The notes under the pieces are model-generated. The model saw only the letters and a program-made list of their open reading frames with translations, ran no database searches and was not told the origin of the DNA. Both the position numbers and the translations under genes were made by a program. Positions 12,337 through 23,759 of a stretch of 64,000 bases of DNA are shown piece after piece (the first letter of the stretch is position 1; each line of letters begins with the position of its first letter). The DNA comes from Euborellia annulipes (taxonomy: Eukaryota > Arthropoda > Insecta > Dermaptera > Anisolabididae). Where the stretch lies: the NCBI GenBank assembly GCA_023213315.1, contig JAKCPI010003142.1:62001-126000 (forward strand). The letters are read 5' to 3'.

Positions 12337-13193
12337 TTACTTTCTCTTACCTATCTATATATGTAATATATTGATATATAGGCCTATATAGAAAGTAATG
12401 AATGCATGTCAAAAATTCTATATCGAGATTTTGATGGAAATACATGCTTTGAGGTCCCCTGAGTCCAAAAAAGTGGGACCTGCAAAATGGTCTTTGTCTG
12501 TATGCCTGTAAACAAAATATATCAAGGTCAAAAAGACCTAGGAGGTTGAAATTTTATATTTAAGTTTGGTACATCCCTGAGACGTGGCACGAAGCTTTTG
12601 AATCAGCAAAAGAGTACTAGTACTATTACTATACTTTACCAATGTAATTTTTCAGTTTTTTCTGATTTTCTCAAAATTTGCTCCAACGATTTTGATTTTT
12701 TTTTTAACACTTTTTCCACTCGCTCACACTCACACATGCACACAGTCTTTTCGGCAACTTAGGCCTTATAAAACTTTTACGATAACCATTATTGAATATA
12801 TATGGGGTCCAGACATTCTTATTTAAGCCATTTGGTATCAAAATGGCTTAAATAAAATCATCAGACTGCCTGGGATCCGAACCCGCGACCCTTGGTTTAG
12901 AAGGCCAGCCACTACACCAAGCCCGAGGGCCCGATTTTGATTGCAATTCATAAATCAATTATTTTTTTAGATGCTCTTTAAAATGTATATTCTCATTTTG
13001 CCCTTGAAATTTATTGAAGCACACTTTACTCATGTACTTCAATGGTTGCCATGGTATCAAAATCTTGAATCCTAATGTATCGACGGAAACTAAATATAAG
13101 TCGTCACAAAAAATCTGGTGGGACAAGCAAAGAACTCAACTTTCTCTTAATAAAGAAAGTTGTGTGCTGTGCGACCAGTCACACCTGATTTTT
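12337..13193 (+). mobile_element. Family T element, with nested SINE-A
   Basis: Starts TTACTTTCTCTTACC with a hairpin against tagaaagtaat, carries tgaggtcccctgagtcc and gtactagtact, and ends in AAAGTTGTGTGCTGTGCG...CAGTCACACCTGATTT. It lacks any ORF. About 620 bp without the SINE. Transposition mechanism unknown. Confidence 0.75.
12698..12931 (-). repeat. SINE-A, full length, nested in family T (TSD CGATTTTGATT)
   Basis: Eleven-base duplications at 12687-12697 and 12932-12942. tRNA-like head at the right (B box GGGTTCGGATCCC on the minus strand), palindrome around 12822-12856, T run at the left. Shows family T is older. Confidence 0.9.
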
Positions 13194-13199
13194 TAATTA

Positions 13200-13260
13200 C
13201 TATATATAGGCCGAATATATGGGGGCCGAGGCACATTTATTTATACCATTTGGTATCACC
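13200..13260 (-). repeat. Older SINE-A remnant serving as target of a second SINE-A
   Basis: gaggcacatttatttataccatttggtatc is a decayed SINE-A middle; the next SINE-A has inserted at its ggtatcacccttt. Confidence 0.6.
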
Positions 13261-13263
13261 CTT

Positions 13264-13536
13264 TTTTTTTTTAAAAAAGACATTCACACTTTTTTCTCAT
13301 TCACACTCACACTCACACACGCATTCACACAGTCTTTTCGGCAGCTCAGGCCATATAAGACATTTACGATAACCGTTATTTATGAATTTATATATATTAG
13401 GGGTCCAGGCATTTTTATTTAAGCCATCTGGTATCCAGATGGCTTAAATAAAATCATCGGACTGCCTGGGGTCCGAACCCGCGACGTTTGGTATATGAGG
13501 TTAGCACGCTAACCTCTACACCACGCCCCGCGGGCT
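13264..13536 (-). repeat. SINE-A, full length (TSD GGTATCACCCTT)
   Basis: Twelve-base duplications at 13252-13263 and 13537-13548. Minus-strand order: tRNA-like head (A-box region GTGGTGTAGAGGTTAGCG, B box GGGTTCGGACCCC), 35-bp palindrome 13415-13449, body, (TGAG)-type tail repeat, A run. Best reference copy of the family. Confidence 0.9.
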
Positions 13537-13599
13537 GGTATCACCCTTATTTGAAGTCTTTAAAAAAGTCCTTTGTTAATAAACAATAACAATGAAAGC

Positions 13600-13870
13600 G
13601 AGAGTCGCGTATTGAAAGCGAAATCTGTAGCTGCATCGAAGCCCACCCGTTGCCATAACAACCGACGGACGCCGGTGGGGCTTTGGCGGCTGGGTGGGGG
13701 GCTGCAGTTAACCTGCTAACCCAAATACGCGGCGAGCCATGGTCCCCTCCCCTCCATCCCCACCACTGCGCCACCCTCTTTAGAAACAGCCCCAAGGGCA
13801 CTTTGAATTAACCTGAAGCATTTCTCATAATGCTTTGTTTTTGCCTCAATTGGGTCCAAGGTCGGTGCTG
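13600..13870. promoter_or_regulatory. GC-rich island with an NR5A-type binding site
   Basis: GC-rich in an AT-rich setting and free of recognised repeats. CCAAGGTCG at 13856-13864 fits the FTZ-F1 site YCAAGGYCR exactly. An 84-residue minus-strand frame crosses the island but shows no domain. Candidate control region; inference. Confidence 0.3.
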
Positions 13871-14640
13871 CCTATTTTATTATTATTATTACTTTTTATT
13901 TATTTCCAAATTTCTCTTTGAAACCCTGTATTCTTATTAAATTTTCAATTCATAAAGGATTCTTTTTTTTTTTTATTTCTCCATACCATCATCAACTTGA
14001 GAATTTTTTTTAAGACTTTTTCTTATTTTTAAAAAACAAGAAAATGAATAGTTGATTCGTTTTTAACGCTTGACAAAGTTGGATACTTTAAAGTTAGAAT
14101 TTCATCTCTGACAATTATTAAAGATTGAGTAGCTACAAATAAAAAAAATTCCATAAAGGCATAGCTTTTTTTTTAATTAAAAAAATTATTAATTATTTAT
14201 TAATAAGTCCTTTTAAAATTTTTCAACTTTATTCTTGTTCTAGTATTAATCATGAAAGAAGAGAATTGCTACTAAACTTGCTGGTGACAAAGCTTTATCC
14301 TTTGTAGTTAATGGTTGTAATATTCCAACTTTTATAATTAATCATCATCTTAAAACATGGATTAAATTTTTTTTTGTTGAACTCTAATTACTATACTTTT
14401 TTCAAACCAACAAAAGTAACAAGTAATTTTCCATTTTGGAAAAAAAATATACTAGTAAGAGCTTATTTTAAAATTAAGAAATTTTTTTCTAATATCTTTT
14501 GGAAATTAATGGAATCTCCCAAGAATCTTGATACCCAGAGAACTCCCCCCCCCCCCTTGGGGCCGCTAGTGGTCCTGCGAGTTATCAAGTTATAATATCG
14601 ACTACAACAGATCATGTAGTTAGTCACATAGGTTTAAAGT
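13870..14640. other. AT-rich sequence, nothing recognised
   Basis: T runs and short unique sequence; a C run at 14546-14556 is probably a decayed MITE edge. Confidence 0.5.
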
Positions 14641-14647
14641 ATTAAAC

Positions 14648-15030
14648 CAGGAGCGTAGATAGAAATTTTTTTTCGGGGGGGGGGGAGGGGCTGTTCTCAA
14701 AAATTTTTCTGGGAAAAATTTTGTTTTTTGCGGAACCAAAGTTTTCCGCCTTGCTGAAAATTTTGATTTCGCGGAACATTTCCTCTTTTGCGGAACCAAA
14801 ATTTTTTTCCCGTCAGTAAAAATATTTTACTTTTTTTTTTTAGAGAAGCAAAAAAAAAAACAAAATTTTTTTTCATGTGCTCTTCGAGGAACATTTCACT
14901 CTTTCGCGGAACCTGAAATTTTCGTGCTTCGGGGCCGAGCAAACATTTCGGGGGGGGGGGGGCGAGACCCATTATTGTCTCTATATCCCTATAGGTCTAT
15001 ATGCATTTAGAAAATTTCGGGGGCCTTGTA
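14648..15030. mobile_element. Decayed hAT-like MITE of the CAGGAGCGTA type
   Basis: CAGGAGCGTAGATAGAAATT followed by a G run, repeated gcggaaccaaa segments, then tctatatccctataggtcta and aaaatttcgggggcc. The intact relative is at 58244-58531. The right terminus is not recognisable. Confidence 0.5.
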
Positions 15031-15039
15031 TTAAACTCA

Positions 15040-16050
15040 TAAAAAGTCTAGTTATATTACTAAGGTGACGATAATGGACAGTTTATTTTGAAAGTCCATT
15101 TTCTATTGTTTCGAGAAAATGAAAGGTTAACATATCTGTTTATTAAAAATCTATTTACCGACCAATTTTCAATTGTACAAAACTTTAAGAAATTTACCTC
15201 TAGCTAGTTATACATAGAAAATTTAGATTAATTTAAGCATAAATTATGTGATAACTCATTTTTAAAGTGAAACTTTTATTATATCCTCTCAAAATTTTTG
15301 GCTCTTCTATCAGCATGTCGCGTTACATTGATTTCCCATTATCATTCCCATTTTCCAATTATTAAGTTAATATTAAAAACGCTATTTTAATACTATTAAT
15401 TGAATAATTTTCTGAAAATTTTCAGTTAAACGCCTACGTTCCGAAAAAAGTTTCACTTGCATCGTGGTTTCATAAAACCACACAATGATTTTTTTTTAAT
15501 GAACTTACACCACTTTCAAAATAAACGGTCCATATAATAAGAGAAAAGTTTTATAACTTCATTGCATATTTGTTTGTTAATGGACATTTATTTCTATTAT
15601 TTTTTTTAACCTTTTGTTTTATTTGTTGTTATTGTATTTAAATTTGTATTGTATTTGCTGGACCTAGCCACCGAAGACTGGTGCCACCAATCTGGTCGTA
15701 ATAAATTTATTTATTTATGAAAATTAATTTTCAAGAACCAATCAAAATCAATGTAGAATAAATGTTACATTTTAAACTCTATTAGTATAGCTATAATGAA
15801 GTAAAAAAAAGAGAATTTTTTATTTTCTTATATAAAATAAAAAAAAAACAAACAATATTTAAATGAAATTGAAAATTTGCATTCATTTTCTTACTTGTAA
15901 TAAAAAAAAGATGTAAATTTTTATTTTCGTAAACACAACACTTAAAATTTTCTTTCTTTCTTGACGAACTATATATTCCTTTTTTTTACGAGTTGTTCTC
16001 TCAATTTTAAATCTCATTCTTTGAGATTTCATTTTCTTTTCAAAGATCGT
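15040..16050. other. AT-rich sequence, nothing recognised
   Basis: No supported gene. ctagccaccgaagactggtg...cgtaataaattt at 15662-15706 looks like the tail of a retroposed unit but I cannot assign it. Confidence 0.4.
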
Positions 16051-16410
16051 CAAAGATACCAAAAGTGAACGTTATTCTCTTTGTTGTTATTGAGACATTT
16101 ATTTAAAAGATCTGGCCCGTAAATTTTCGGGGTTGTAACTTTTTGTTCGTTTATTCGAATGGTCACATGTAGGTCGGTCGTCTCAACCCCCTCCAAGGCC
16201 ACCAATATATCAGTCAGTGGACCAAACGACCACCAAAATGTCAGCACCCTTCGCCCTAACAAGTCACAATATTGTCCACTTTCGCTGGTTTATAACCCCC
16301 ATTGTGATGTTATGGCACAAAATTGAGGTCACCTTCGCCACTTTTAAGCCCAATACAACCCTTCTATTAAAAATGGCACATTCTGCTTCAAGGGCTCATA
16401 AATAAACACG
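16050..16410. other. Moderately GC-rich island of unknown role
   Basis: Overlapping 62- and 70-residue frames on opposite strands, no recognised domain or repeat. Contains TTGAGGTCA (about 16323), close to an extended nuclear-receptor half-site. Could be an unrecognised exon or a control element. Confidence 0.25.
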
Positions 16411-17095
16411 CTATTTTTTTTTATGATATTCGTTTAATTTAAAATCTAACAACAAAAATCTAATATTTTTATTTTGAAATAAGTTCTCTTAATTTTCATA
16501 ATTGAATACTTTCATAATTGACGCTACATTAAAACCATTGTCATACTTTTTATTTAATTATCACATTTCTTCCTATTGTCTGAATATTTTAATCATCAAA
16601 TTCATTTAGGGCCTTGGTACTTTGGTGTGGTCTTGTTTATATTTCTTTATCTAATAAATTTACATGTCCAAAATTTAAAATAAAATTTTTATTGAAATTT
16701 GTTTCAATCATTCATGGTCCATCTTTAAATATTCTTACCATAAAGTCTAAATGCCGAAAAGACTTAATTAAATAAATATTGAAATTTCTACTTCTTCTCA
16801 GATCTCTTTTTTTTTTTTTTATTTCGTAATGTCGAAATGAAACTATTGAAATCATTTAGTCTTGAACTCAATTGGAAGGTGTTTCTAAATAAGACAAAAA
16901 CTTTAATGTCAAAATCATCATGAATCTTTCAAAGATTTTTTTTATTCAAGTCATACTCGTCACTCATCTTTTTTTACCGTCAGTCAACTTTAAAAAGAAA
17001 AAAATTAAATAATTAATTTTTAATTCTTTTTTTTTTAATTCATTTTATTATATTATTATACTATATTTCAAAATAGTATATATATGAATTTTCAT

Positions 17096-17350
17096 CGCTC
17101 AGGGGCCCACATCTTGTGGGTACGTGGATGGCGACCACGAGCTGCCCGAGCTGGGACAGGCCGTCCTTCAATTCTTTGTATGTCTGTCTCTTCCTTCCTC
17201 TTTTAAACATGTGTCAGACCGTGAGACGGGCCGGCCTGTCCTATTTGTCCTATTTCTTCCGGTCGCAAAAAGCATAGGTTTGAAGGGAAAAATGAGATCC
17301 GCCGACCCCGCATCACGGGAATAGGGCGAGGACAGAAGAAAAAATATAAA
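17096..17350 (+). repeat. SINE-C (TSD TGAATTTTCAT)
   Basis: Begins cgctcaggggcccacatc; contains GTACGTGGATGGCGACCACG, gtcagaccgtgagacgggcc and ccgccgaccccgcatcacgg; ends in a GAA-rich tail. Eleven-base duplications at 17085-17095 and 17351-17361. The GTACGTGGATGG-CGACC part resembles the internal region of 5S rRNA. Confidence 0.85.
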
Positions 17351-17359
17351 TGAATTTTC

Positions 17360-18950
17360 ATTTATCTGAATTTGTGTTTATTTAAAAAAACCTAATCAAC
17401 GCATATCGACTGACTTTTCAAACAAAACAGACCATTTTGTGCTGTGCCCAGTCGGTACCCTCGCTTGAATTCAAGATCCTTCCTTAACATCTTAACACTT
17501 GCATTGCCGAAGGCGGGCCTTGCGACCAGTTAATTATAAAGTAAAAAAAAAAAAAAAAAAATTGAAAAACAAATACTTGATTTCTTCTCTTGGTGACATT
17601 ATTTATTTATTTAATTTAAATTAATTGGATTTTTAATATATTTGTCAACAAATTAAACATATTCTTTATTATAAATCAGGAAATCATTTTTCTAACCATA
17701 GCGCTTTGGGGTACTGAAAAAGATTCCCAAATGTTCACATGATTATTTATTAATACCTAACTCTAATAAAAACAAAATAAAAGATAGACTTTATCAATAT
17801 TTTTTATTCAAACTAGCAAAAGCTTTTAAAATATTTACTTTTCACATATTCTCTATAATTATATGGAAATAATTTTTTCAAAACTATTAAACACTAGTGT
17901 ATATACTGTATATTTATCCACTTAATGAATTAAGTCTATAATTATATCTATCAAAAAAGAATAATTAAAGAACACACAAATATATAAATAGCATATAGTT
18001 TTTTCTTATATTATAAATACACCTTGATCTGGAAGCATATTATATAAATTCAATAATACTTCCAGATTTTCTGATTATTTTAGAGAAATATTTTTATATT
18101 TAGAACTAGGGAGGTCGTGGTCCACTACTTTAAAAAGAAGCTCTGGTCTAAATCTCGGGTCGAAACGTCAGTCGTGAAGACGAAAATCTAAATAAAATAA
18201 AATTTGGCTGGAAACTTGTTATTTTACTTTCTCTTAAAAAATGGGGGGAGAGGCCCCATTTATCTATTTATTTCTGTTAAGGTTGTATAAAATCTTAGAA
18301 AAGTTGGAGGATGAAGTCTATTATCGTCTCAAGAATCGTAGATTTCCATTATAAATTAATTGATTTGGTGTAAGTGCTGTAGAATGTAAAATAGACAACC
18401 AGCTCAACAAACAATCATCATTGGTTGCGTTTCCTAAAAGGCGTCCTCTCTTAGAATATTTTTTTAACAACTTGTGGATTGAGTATAAATTAACACCCTT
18501 TAATTTATAGTTAGAATTGTTAAAAGAAAAGATTTATCTTTATGTTGGACTAATCGAAAATTGTGACCGTCCACATGAAAAGGTACCAAATCTTCACTAG
18601 GCTAAATTTTCAGGAGAGCCAATTTGCTAAAAAAAGTTTTTTTAATTACTGATTCCAATTCTCTAGTTCTTCATCTTATATGATGAAATATTCGATCCAT
18701 CAGAATCGATAGAACCACTTTTTTGGAAAACAAGAAAAAGGTGAGATCATTTTTCTCAAAACTAGGTTTTCATAACCAAAATTTTAAAATTTCATACCTT
18801 CCAAACAAAAAATGATAAAAAAAAAATTCTAAAAATACCGGCTTGTTCAGCAGGAGTGTGTTCTGTACGCGTAAAAACTCAATTTTGATCCCGATCAAGA
18901 TTTGATTTTCTTTTCATGTGGACGGTCACAATTAATAATTTCCCCTCATA
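17360..18950. other. AT-rich sequence with one short palindrome
   Basis: gatctggaagcat / atacttccagatt form a hairpin at about 18033-18067. A GGGTCGAAACGTCAGTCG near 18157 echoes the foldback motif without a clear partner. Otherwise unrecognised. Confidence 0.4.
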
Positions 18951-18952
18951 TT

Positions 18953-19553
18953 AAAAAATCTGTTGTGACTGGTCGCACATCACCTTCGGTAATCGAAAGT
19001 TGTGTTCTTGTGCATGTCATGCCAGATTTTTTTTGTGTCGAGATATATTTAGTTTCCGTAAATAAATTTATGGAAAATATCTATATTTTGTTACCATGGC
19101 AACCATTTCTCTTATCTTTTCTATAAAGAACAAGAGTAAAGTATGCTTCAAAGGTCAAAATAGATTTTATACATTATAAAGAAGAGAATCTAAAAAATAA
19201 TTGATTTTTTTAATTTTAATCAAAATCGTTGAAGAGAAAATTAAAAAAAAAAAGAACTGAAAAAGTACATCAGTAAATTACTAGTATTCTTTGGCCGATT
19301 TTGTTCAAAAGCTTCGTGTCAGGCCCCAGGGAAGGGGGGGGGTGCCTAACTTAAATATAATTTCAACCTCCTAGCTCTTTTCGTTCTTCAGATATTTTAT
19401 TCCCGGTCAGACAGACCATGTTGCGAAAACCATTTTTTTTTTTTTTTTTTGATTCAGGGGACCTCAAAACGTTTATATCCATCAAAATCTCGACATCGTA
19501 TTTTTGACATGAATCCAATACTTTCTCTCTCTATATATATTATATTACATAGC
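18953..19553 (-). mobile_element. Family T element
   Basis: Minus orientation. Left end is the imperfect hairpin AATCTGttgtgactggtcgc ... gcatgtcatgccagatttt; right end aatactttctctctctat. Contains a perfect RFX X-box, GTTACCATGGCAAC, at 19090-19103. Confidence 0.8.
19090..19103. promoter_or_regulatory. RFX X-box palindrome inside family T
   Basis: GTTACCATGGCAAC matches GTNRCC-N2-RGYAAC fully. Confidence 0.4.
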
Positions 19554-19559
19554 AAAAGG

Positions 19560-20300
19560 AACTAAAAATAGATAAAAAATAACTTTCAACTAAATATCAA
19601 CTGGAGTATATTTCCAGCAGAAGCCGTCCAAAGTTCATATAGCTATATGTCTCTATAAATGTATGTGTGTCCATGTTGGTGTGTTTGTTTGTGAACGACG
19701 ACGGTCGGATTCATCGATTCGTTCCCTCTCTTTCTCTTACATACTGTCCCTCTCTTTTGCTCTTGTGCTCGCAGACGGTCCAAGGACACAGCTTTCACCT
19801 ACCCACACACTAACATACACACAATTATATTCATGTATATAAAATTCACCGGCATACAGAGACAGTAAACACCTCCTAGATGACGTTGTCCCTAAATATA
19901 AGCTTTAATAATTATATCTTATTATCACTTTAATTTGTTTTATTAATAATTATATATATAATTAAATTTATTTTATTTTGTGTCTATACTATTCGACTCA
20001 AAATTAAATGAACAAATGATGCTATTATTGTTTTTTAAAAAGAGCGCAAGCAATTTCAACAACGCAAAATTATTAAAAATAATCTTCTGAATATTACTGA
20101 TTTGATTAAAATTGATATATCGATAATTTAAATAATGAATATTCCATTTTATCATAATTTTTAAGTTCGTCTTATTAATTAAAAGTCTTACTTTATTTAG
20201 AAAAAAATTACAGAAAAAAAATTTTCTTATTTAGAAAATTACAAAAAAAGTCCATATGATGTTTTTTTAGCTGATTTGAATTTTTTAAGTGCGTTTTTTT
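19560..20300. other. AT-rich sequence, nothing recognised
   Basis: CT/CA-rich stretch at 19725-19830, otherwise plain AT-rich DNA. Confidence 0.5.
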
Positions 20301-20312
20301 AACTCTTGGTAA

Positions 20313-20567
20313 TTTATACCAAGGGTCGCAGGTTCGGATCCCAGGCAGTCCGATGATTTTATTTAAGCCATTTGGTATCCAAATGGCTTAAATAAGAATG
20401 CCCGGATAGTTTTTTCACCTCTTTGGTATTGAAATGACCCCAAATATATAAATTAATTATAATTAATCAACGGTTATCGTCAAAGTCTTATATGGCCTGA
20501 GTTGCCGAAAATACTGTGTGTATGAGTGTGTGAGTGTGAGTGTGAAAAGTGAGTGTTAAAAAAAAAA
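20313..20567 (+). repeat. SINE-A, 5'-truncated (TSD AACTCTTGGTAA)
   Basis: Twelve-base duplications at 20301-20312 and 20568-20579. Starts inside the head, keeps the B box GGTTCGGATCC, the palindrome 20354-20390, tgagtgtgtgagtgtgagtg and the A tail. Confidence 0.9.
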
Positions 20568-20579
20568 AACTCTTGGTAA

Positions 20580-21740
20580 CCTATCCAGAGCTATTGTGAT
20601 TATTCTATGACATAATTTCTTTCTCTTCCATTTAAAAAATTATCTCATTTTACTAGCCTATATTTTATTTTAAAAATAGGTTTGCATTTGCAATTTAAAA
20701 ACTGAAAATTACCATTACGTTTTATTTATGATTCAATTGGAGTAATCTCTCTGCCATTGGAAAACCATAAATTTTAAAAATGAATATATCAATATCTCGC
20801 ACTGAGATCTGTTTGCTCGAAAAAAATAAAACATTTTTTTTGTTTAATTAATCTATTTAAAAAAATATATATATCAATCCATCTATCTCTATAAAGGATT
20901 CAAAAAGAACTAATTAAGTTTAAAATTCTCCCAAATGAAATAATCAAAATGGATTGCAACATAAAAAGTAGATAAATATTTTTATATTTTGATATTGTAG
21001 TGACGTCTAACAGTCAGACGATCCGATAAAAAAAACAAAAAATGTATAATTTATATTTCATTAAATTAACCAAAATCAATCACCAAATCAAAATTAAAAT
21101 TCTAACTTTTATTTTTAAAGTGATAATAAATTAATCGTGAAATTAATAAAAAATAATTTAAAAAAATAAAAATAAAATATATTTATATTAAAAAAGCCAG
21201 AGGGGCATAAATAAATTTGATCGTATTTGCTTTCTGAATGATTGGCAACCCAAATGACTCACTAATTGATTTTTTTTTTACTATTTTTTGCTCCTGAGCC
21301 GTTCTTTTATACCCATAATTAATTTCTTTGAAGATTTAACAATGAATTATCAATTTTTCGAGGATTTTGTCTCATGGCAACATGACAAAAAATTAACTAA
21401 AAAAATTTGGTGTTTTTAGTCAAAAGCAAATTTTTTATTTTTTCAAAACATTCCAAATTATAGTCTGTATTTTTTATTATAAAATAAATAGATTATTATT
21501 CATCACAATAGTCTTGGTAATCCGGGCTCCGCGATTCTCAACACTGTGTCGCGCACATTTGGGTGCCGCCAAATTCTTAGTGTGCCGCCAAAATTTTAGA
21601 AACATCAACCTCAAATTTCTTATTAAAATTATTATTATTATTAACTTGTAATGAATACCTTAAAAATGTATTGTTGTTTTTGTAGTACAAATTATTTCAT
21701 TTTACAAGTTATCATAAACTATTTTACACATTATATTATA
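20580..21740. other. AT-rich sequence, nothing recognised
   Basis: A tgtgccgccaaa stretch at 21530-21600 looks like another decayed DNA element. No ORF of interest. Confidence 0.4.
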
Positions 21741-22137
21741 CAGGGGCGCCGGAACGAATTTGAATTAGGGGGGAGGGGCAAAAAATTTTTTTAGAAAATT
21801 AAAATAATTTAATATGTTTAAATAGTATAAAACAAAAACAAATCTACTATTAAAACTTTAAAAATTTTAAATAAAATCACAATTTTAATAAAATTAAAAT
21901 TTTAAAAAATTTGCTAGTGATTTTATCAAAAATTTTTGGATAAAATTTGGAAAAAAATGAATTTCTTACTCTTTTAATTTTTTTTAATTTAGAAGATTTT
22001 ATTTTTCAAAAGTAAAAATATATCATTTTTAAAAATAAATGAAATAAAAAAGAAATGTTGCCCCCCTCTGCCCCCCCCTGTAGGATGCCAGGGGGGCAAT
22101 GTACCCTTGCCCCCCCCCCCCAGTTCCGGCGCCTATG
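21741..22137. mobile_element. hAT-like MITE, GGCGCCGGAAC family
   Basis: CAGGGGCGCCGGAACGAATT to CAGTTCCGGCGCCTATG. Flanks ATATTATA and ATATTATG differ at one base. Second copy at 56774-56984, inverted, with perfect duplications. Confidence 0.8.
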
Positions 22138-22289
22138 ATATTATGGTAAATAAACAACTTTTAAACTTTTCTTTTCCTTTGTGTGCCGAGATAAAAAAAC
22201 AAAAGGTTGGGAATCACTGCTCTATATAATATTATTGATACAAAATTTCTGATGTCTAATTAAATTCAAAATAATTGTAAAATCTGTAT

Positions 22290-22630
22290 AATTAAAGAAT
22301 GTTTGAGGTTAGGAGAGGGGAGATTGTTCCTCTGCCCTTGGGGGAAAGTGTTTGTAGGGAGGCGCAACACGTGCGCGCAAAAGGGGGGTGCAACTGGTCC
22401 CTCCCCCTCCTGTAGGGATGTCAAACGACGTCAACGAGAGCGAGAGTGGTTCAGGTCCTGGCTTGATCGATCGGCCCCGCATCCCGGGACCAGGACCAGG
22501 GTCTAGGGATCGGGACTCCGCCCTGCCACCCTGACCCACTTTGGATATTCGGAAAATGGGTCGCCGTCGACGCCGCCTCCCAAGGACACCTGCCAAATTT
22601 AAAAATACATACAAAACAACCTAAATTGCA
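22290..22630. other. GC-rich island with overlapping ORFs
   Basis: Frames on both strands. A + frame from ATG 22409 reads MSNDVNESESGSGPGLIDRP then a proline/glycine/arginine-rich run and a stop near 22530. No domain recognised; could be an unplaced first exon or a GC-rich control region. Confidence 0.25.
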
Positions 22631-22796
22631 CAAGCCTACTGCCAACTACTATACACACTCACAAGTCTATTCACATGCAAATTATTAACGCGCCTTCTTT
22701 TTTTTCACGAAAATAAATTTCAGTAATTTAACAAATCCATTCTATTATGTACCAAAAATAAAGTTGGATAAATATATAAACTATGTAGTCTAATTT

Positions 22797-22980
22797 TTTT
22801 TTTATATTTTTTTATTTAAGGTCTTTTTGGCATCTCATGGGATGGGGTCAACCCATTCCTATTTATTTCAAATGATTGTTAGCCAATTCAAATGAAATAA
22901 ATTTTTCTCGCTTGGGACTGGAAACGAACCCGCTGCCCTAGGAACCATAAGCTAATGTCTTCTCTCTTCTCCACGAGTTT
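22797..22980 (-). repeat. SINE-B, inverted partner of the next fragment
   Basis: ggtctttttggcatctcatg, aatgattgttagccaattca and head acgaacccgctgcccta on the minus strand. Confidence 0.7.
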
Positions 22981-23009
22981 CTTGAAATAAAGAATTTAAT
23001 TTTCTTTTT

Positions 23010-23098
23010 TATTGAATACCAATCAATTGAAATAAATAGGACTGGGTATAAATGGCCTCTGATGCCGAAAAAGACTTTAAAACGAATTTAAAAAAAAT
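23010..23098 (+). repeat. SINE-B 3' fragment
   Basis: accaatcaattgaaataaat, aaatggcctctgatgccgaa and an A-rich tail. Lies head-to-head with the copy just upstream. Confidence 0.7.
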
Positions 23099-23149
23099 AT
23101 AGCCTATAGCCTATATATATTTAATTCAAGTAAACTTATTGTTTTATGG

Positions 23150-23390
23150 CTGTGGAGATAATCAGGATCCGAAGGAACTTTGCAGCTAGGAGATTAAATA
23201 AAAAAAATCTTTTATTTAATTATTATAGTTAAGTAATTTAGATAATACCTAAGATCGTGTCTAGTTAACAATATTTGCCCTGATGAAAGTTGAGATTGGC
23301 GACTGAAACGTCGGCGAATAAAAATAAAATATTTTTTATTTAATCCTCCTGGCTGTAAAATTCCTTCCGATCCTGATTATTTTTTTAAAT
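23150..23390. mobile_element. Foldback element with CTGATGA-hairpin-GAAACGTC motif
   Basis: Arms 23155-23217 and 23322-23385 (aatcaggatccgaaggaa / ttccttccgatcctgatt). The motif CTGATGA-A-AGTTG...CGACT-GAAACGTC lies at about 23280-23316, before the right arm. Confidence 0.75.
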
Positions 23391-23639
23391 TAATATCTCA
23401 ATATTTAAAAGTTCTATTATCAACATCTTTAAAAGTGTAATACGCTTTTGTTAGATTTTTTATTTTGAAAAATATTATTAATTTAATAATATTGATGCAT
23501 CTTCATCGTTTTTAATTTTTTTTTTTTTTTTTTTTTTTTAATTAGTTTCCTTGGATTTTTTTTATTATTAATTATTCACATGTTTTATTTTTTGTTCTTT
23601 CGGCTATTAAAACGGTATACATTATTATTGACTTTATCT

Positions 23640-23755
23640 CGTTAAAGTTGGCTACCGGCGACCTTCCTCGGGCCACCCATCCGAGATTCGGCCGTGCTTG
23701 GCCTTGCTGCCAACCTGCTGGCGGCATCTTCACCCCAGCACAAGTCAGACGGCTT
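23640..23755 (-). other. GC-rich patch with weak 5S-like resemblance
   Basis: On the minus strand it reads CTCGGATGGGTGGCCCGAG, similar to the GGATGGGTGACC region of 5S rRNA. The rest does not align by eye. It may be a SINE head or chance. Confidence 0.2.
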
Positions 23756-23759
23756 TATT

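Noticed and set aside
23640..23755. 5S rRNA gene
   Set aside because: Only a short GGATGGGTG-type match; no overall 5S length or structure.
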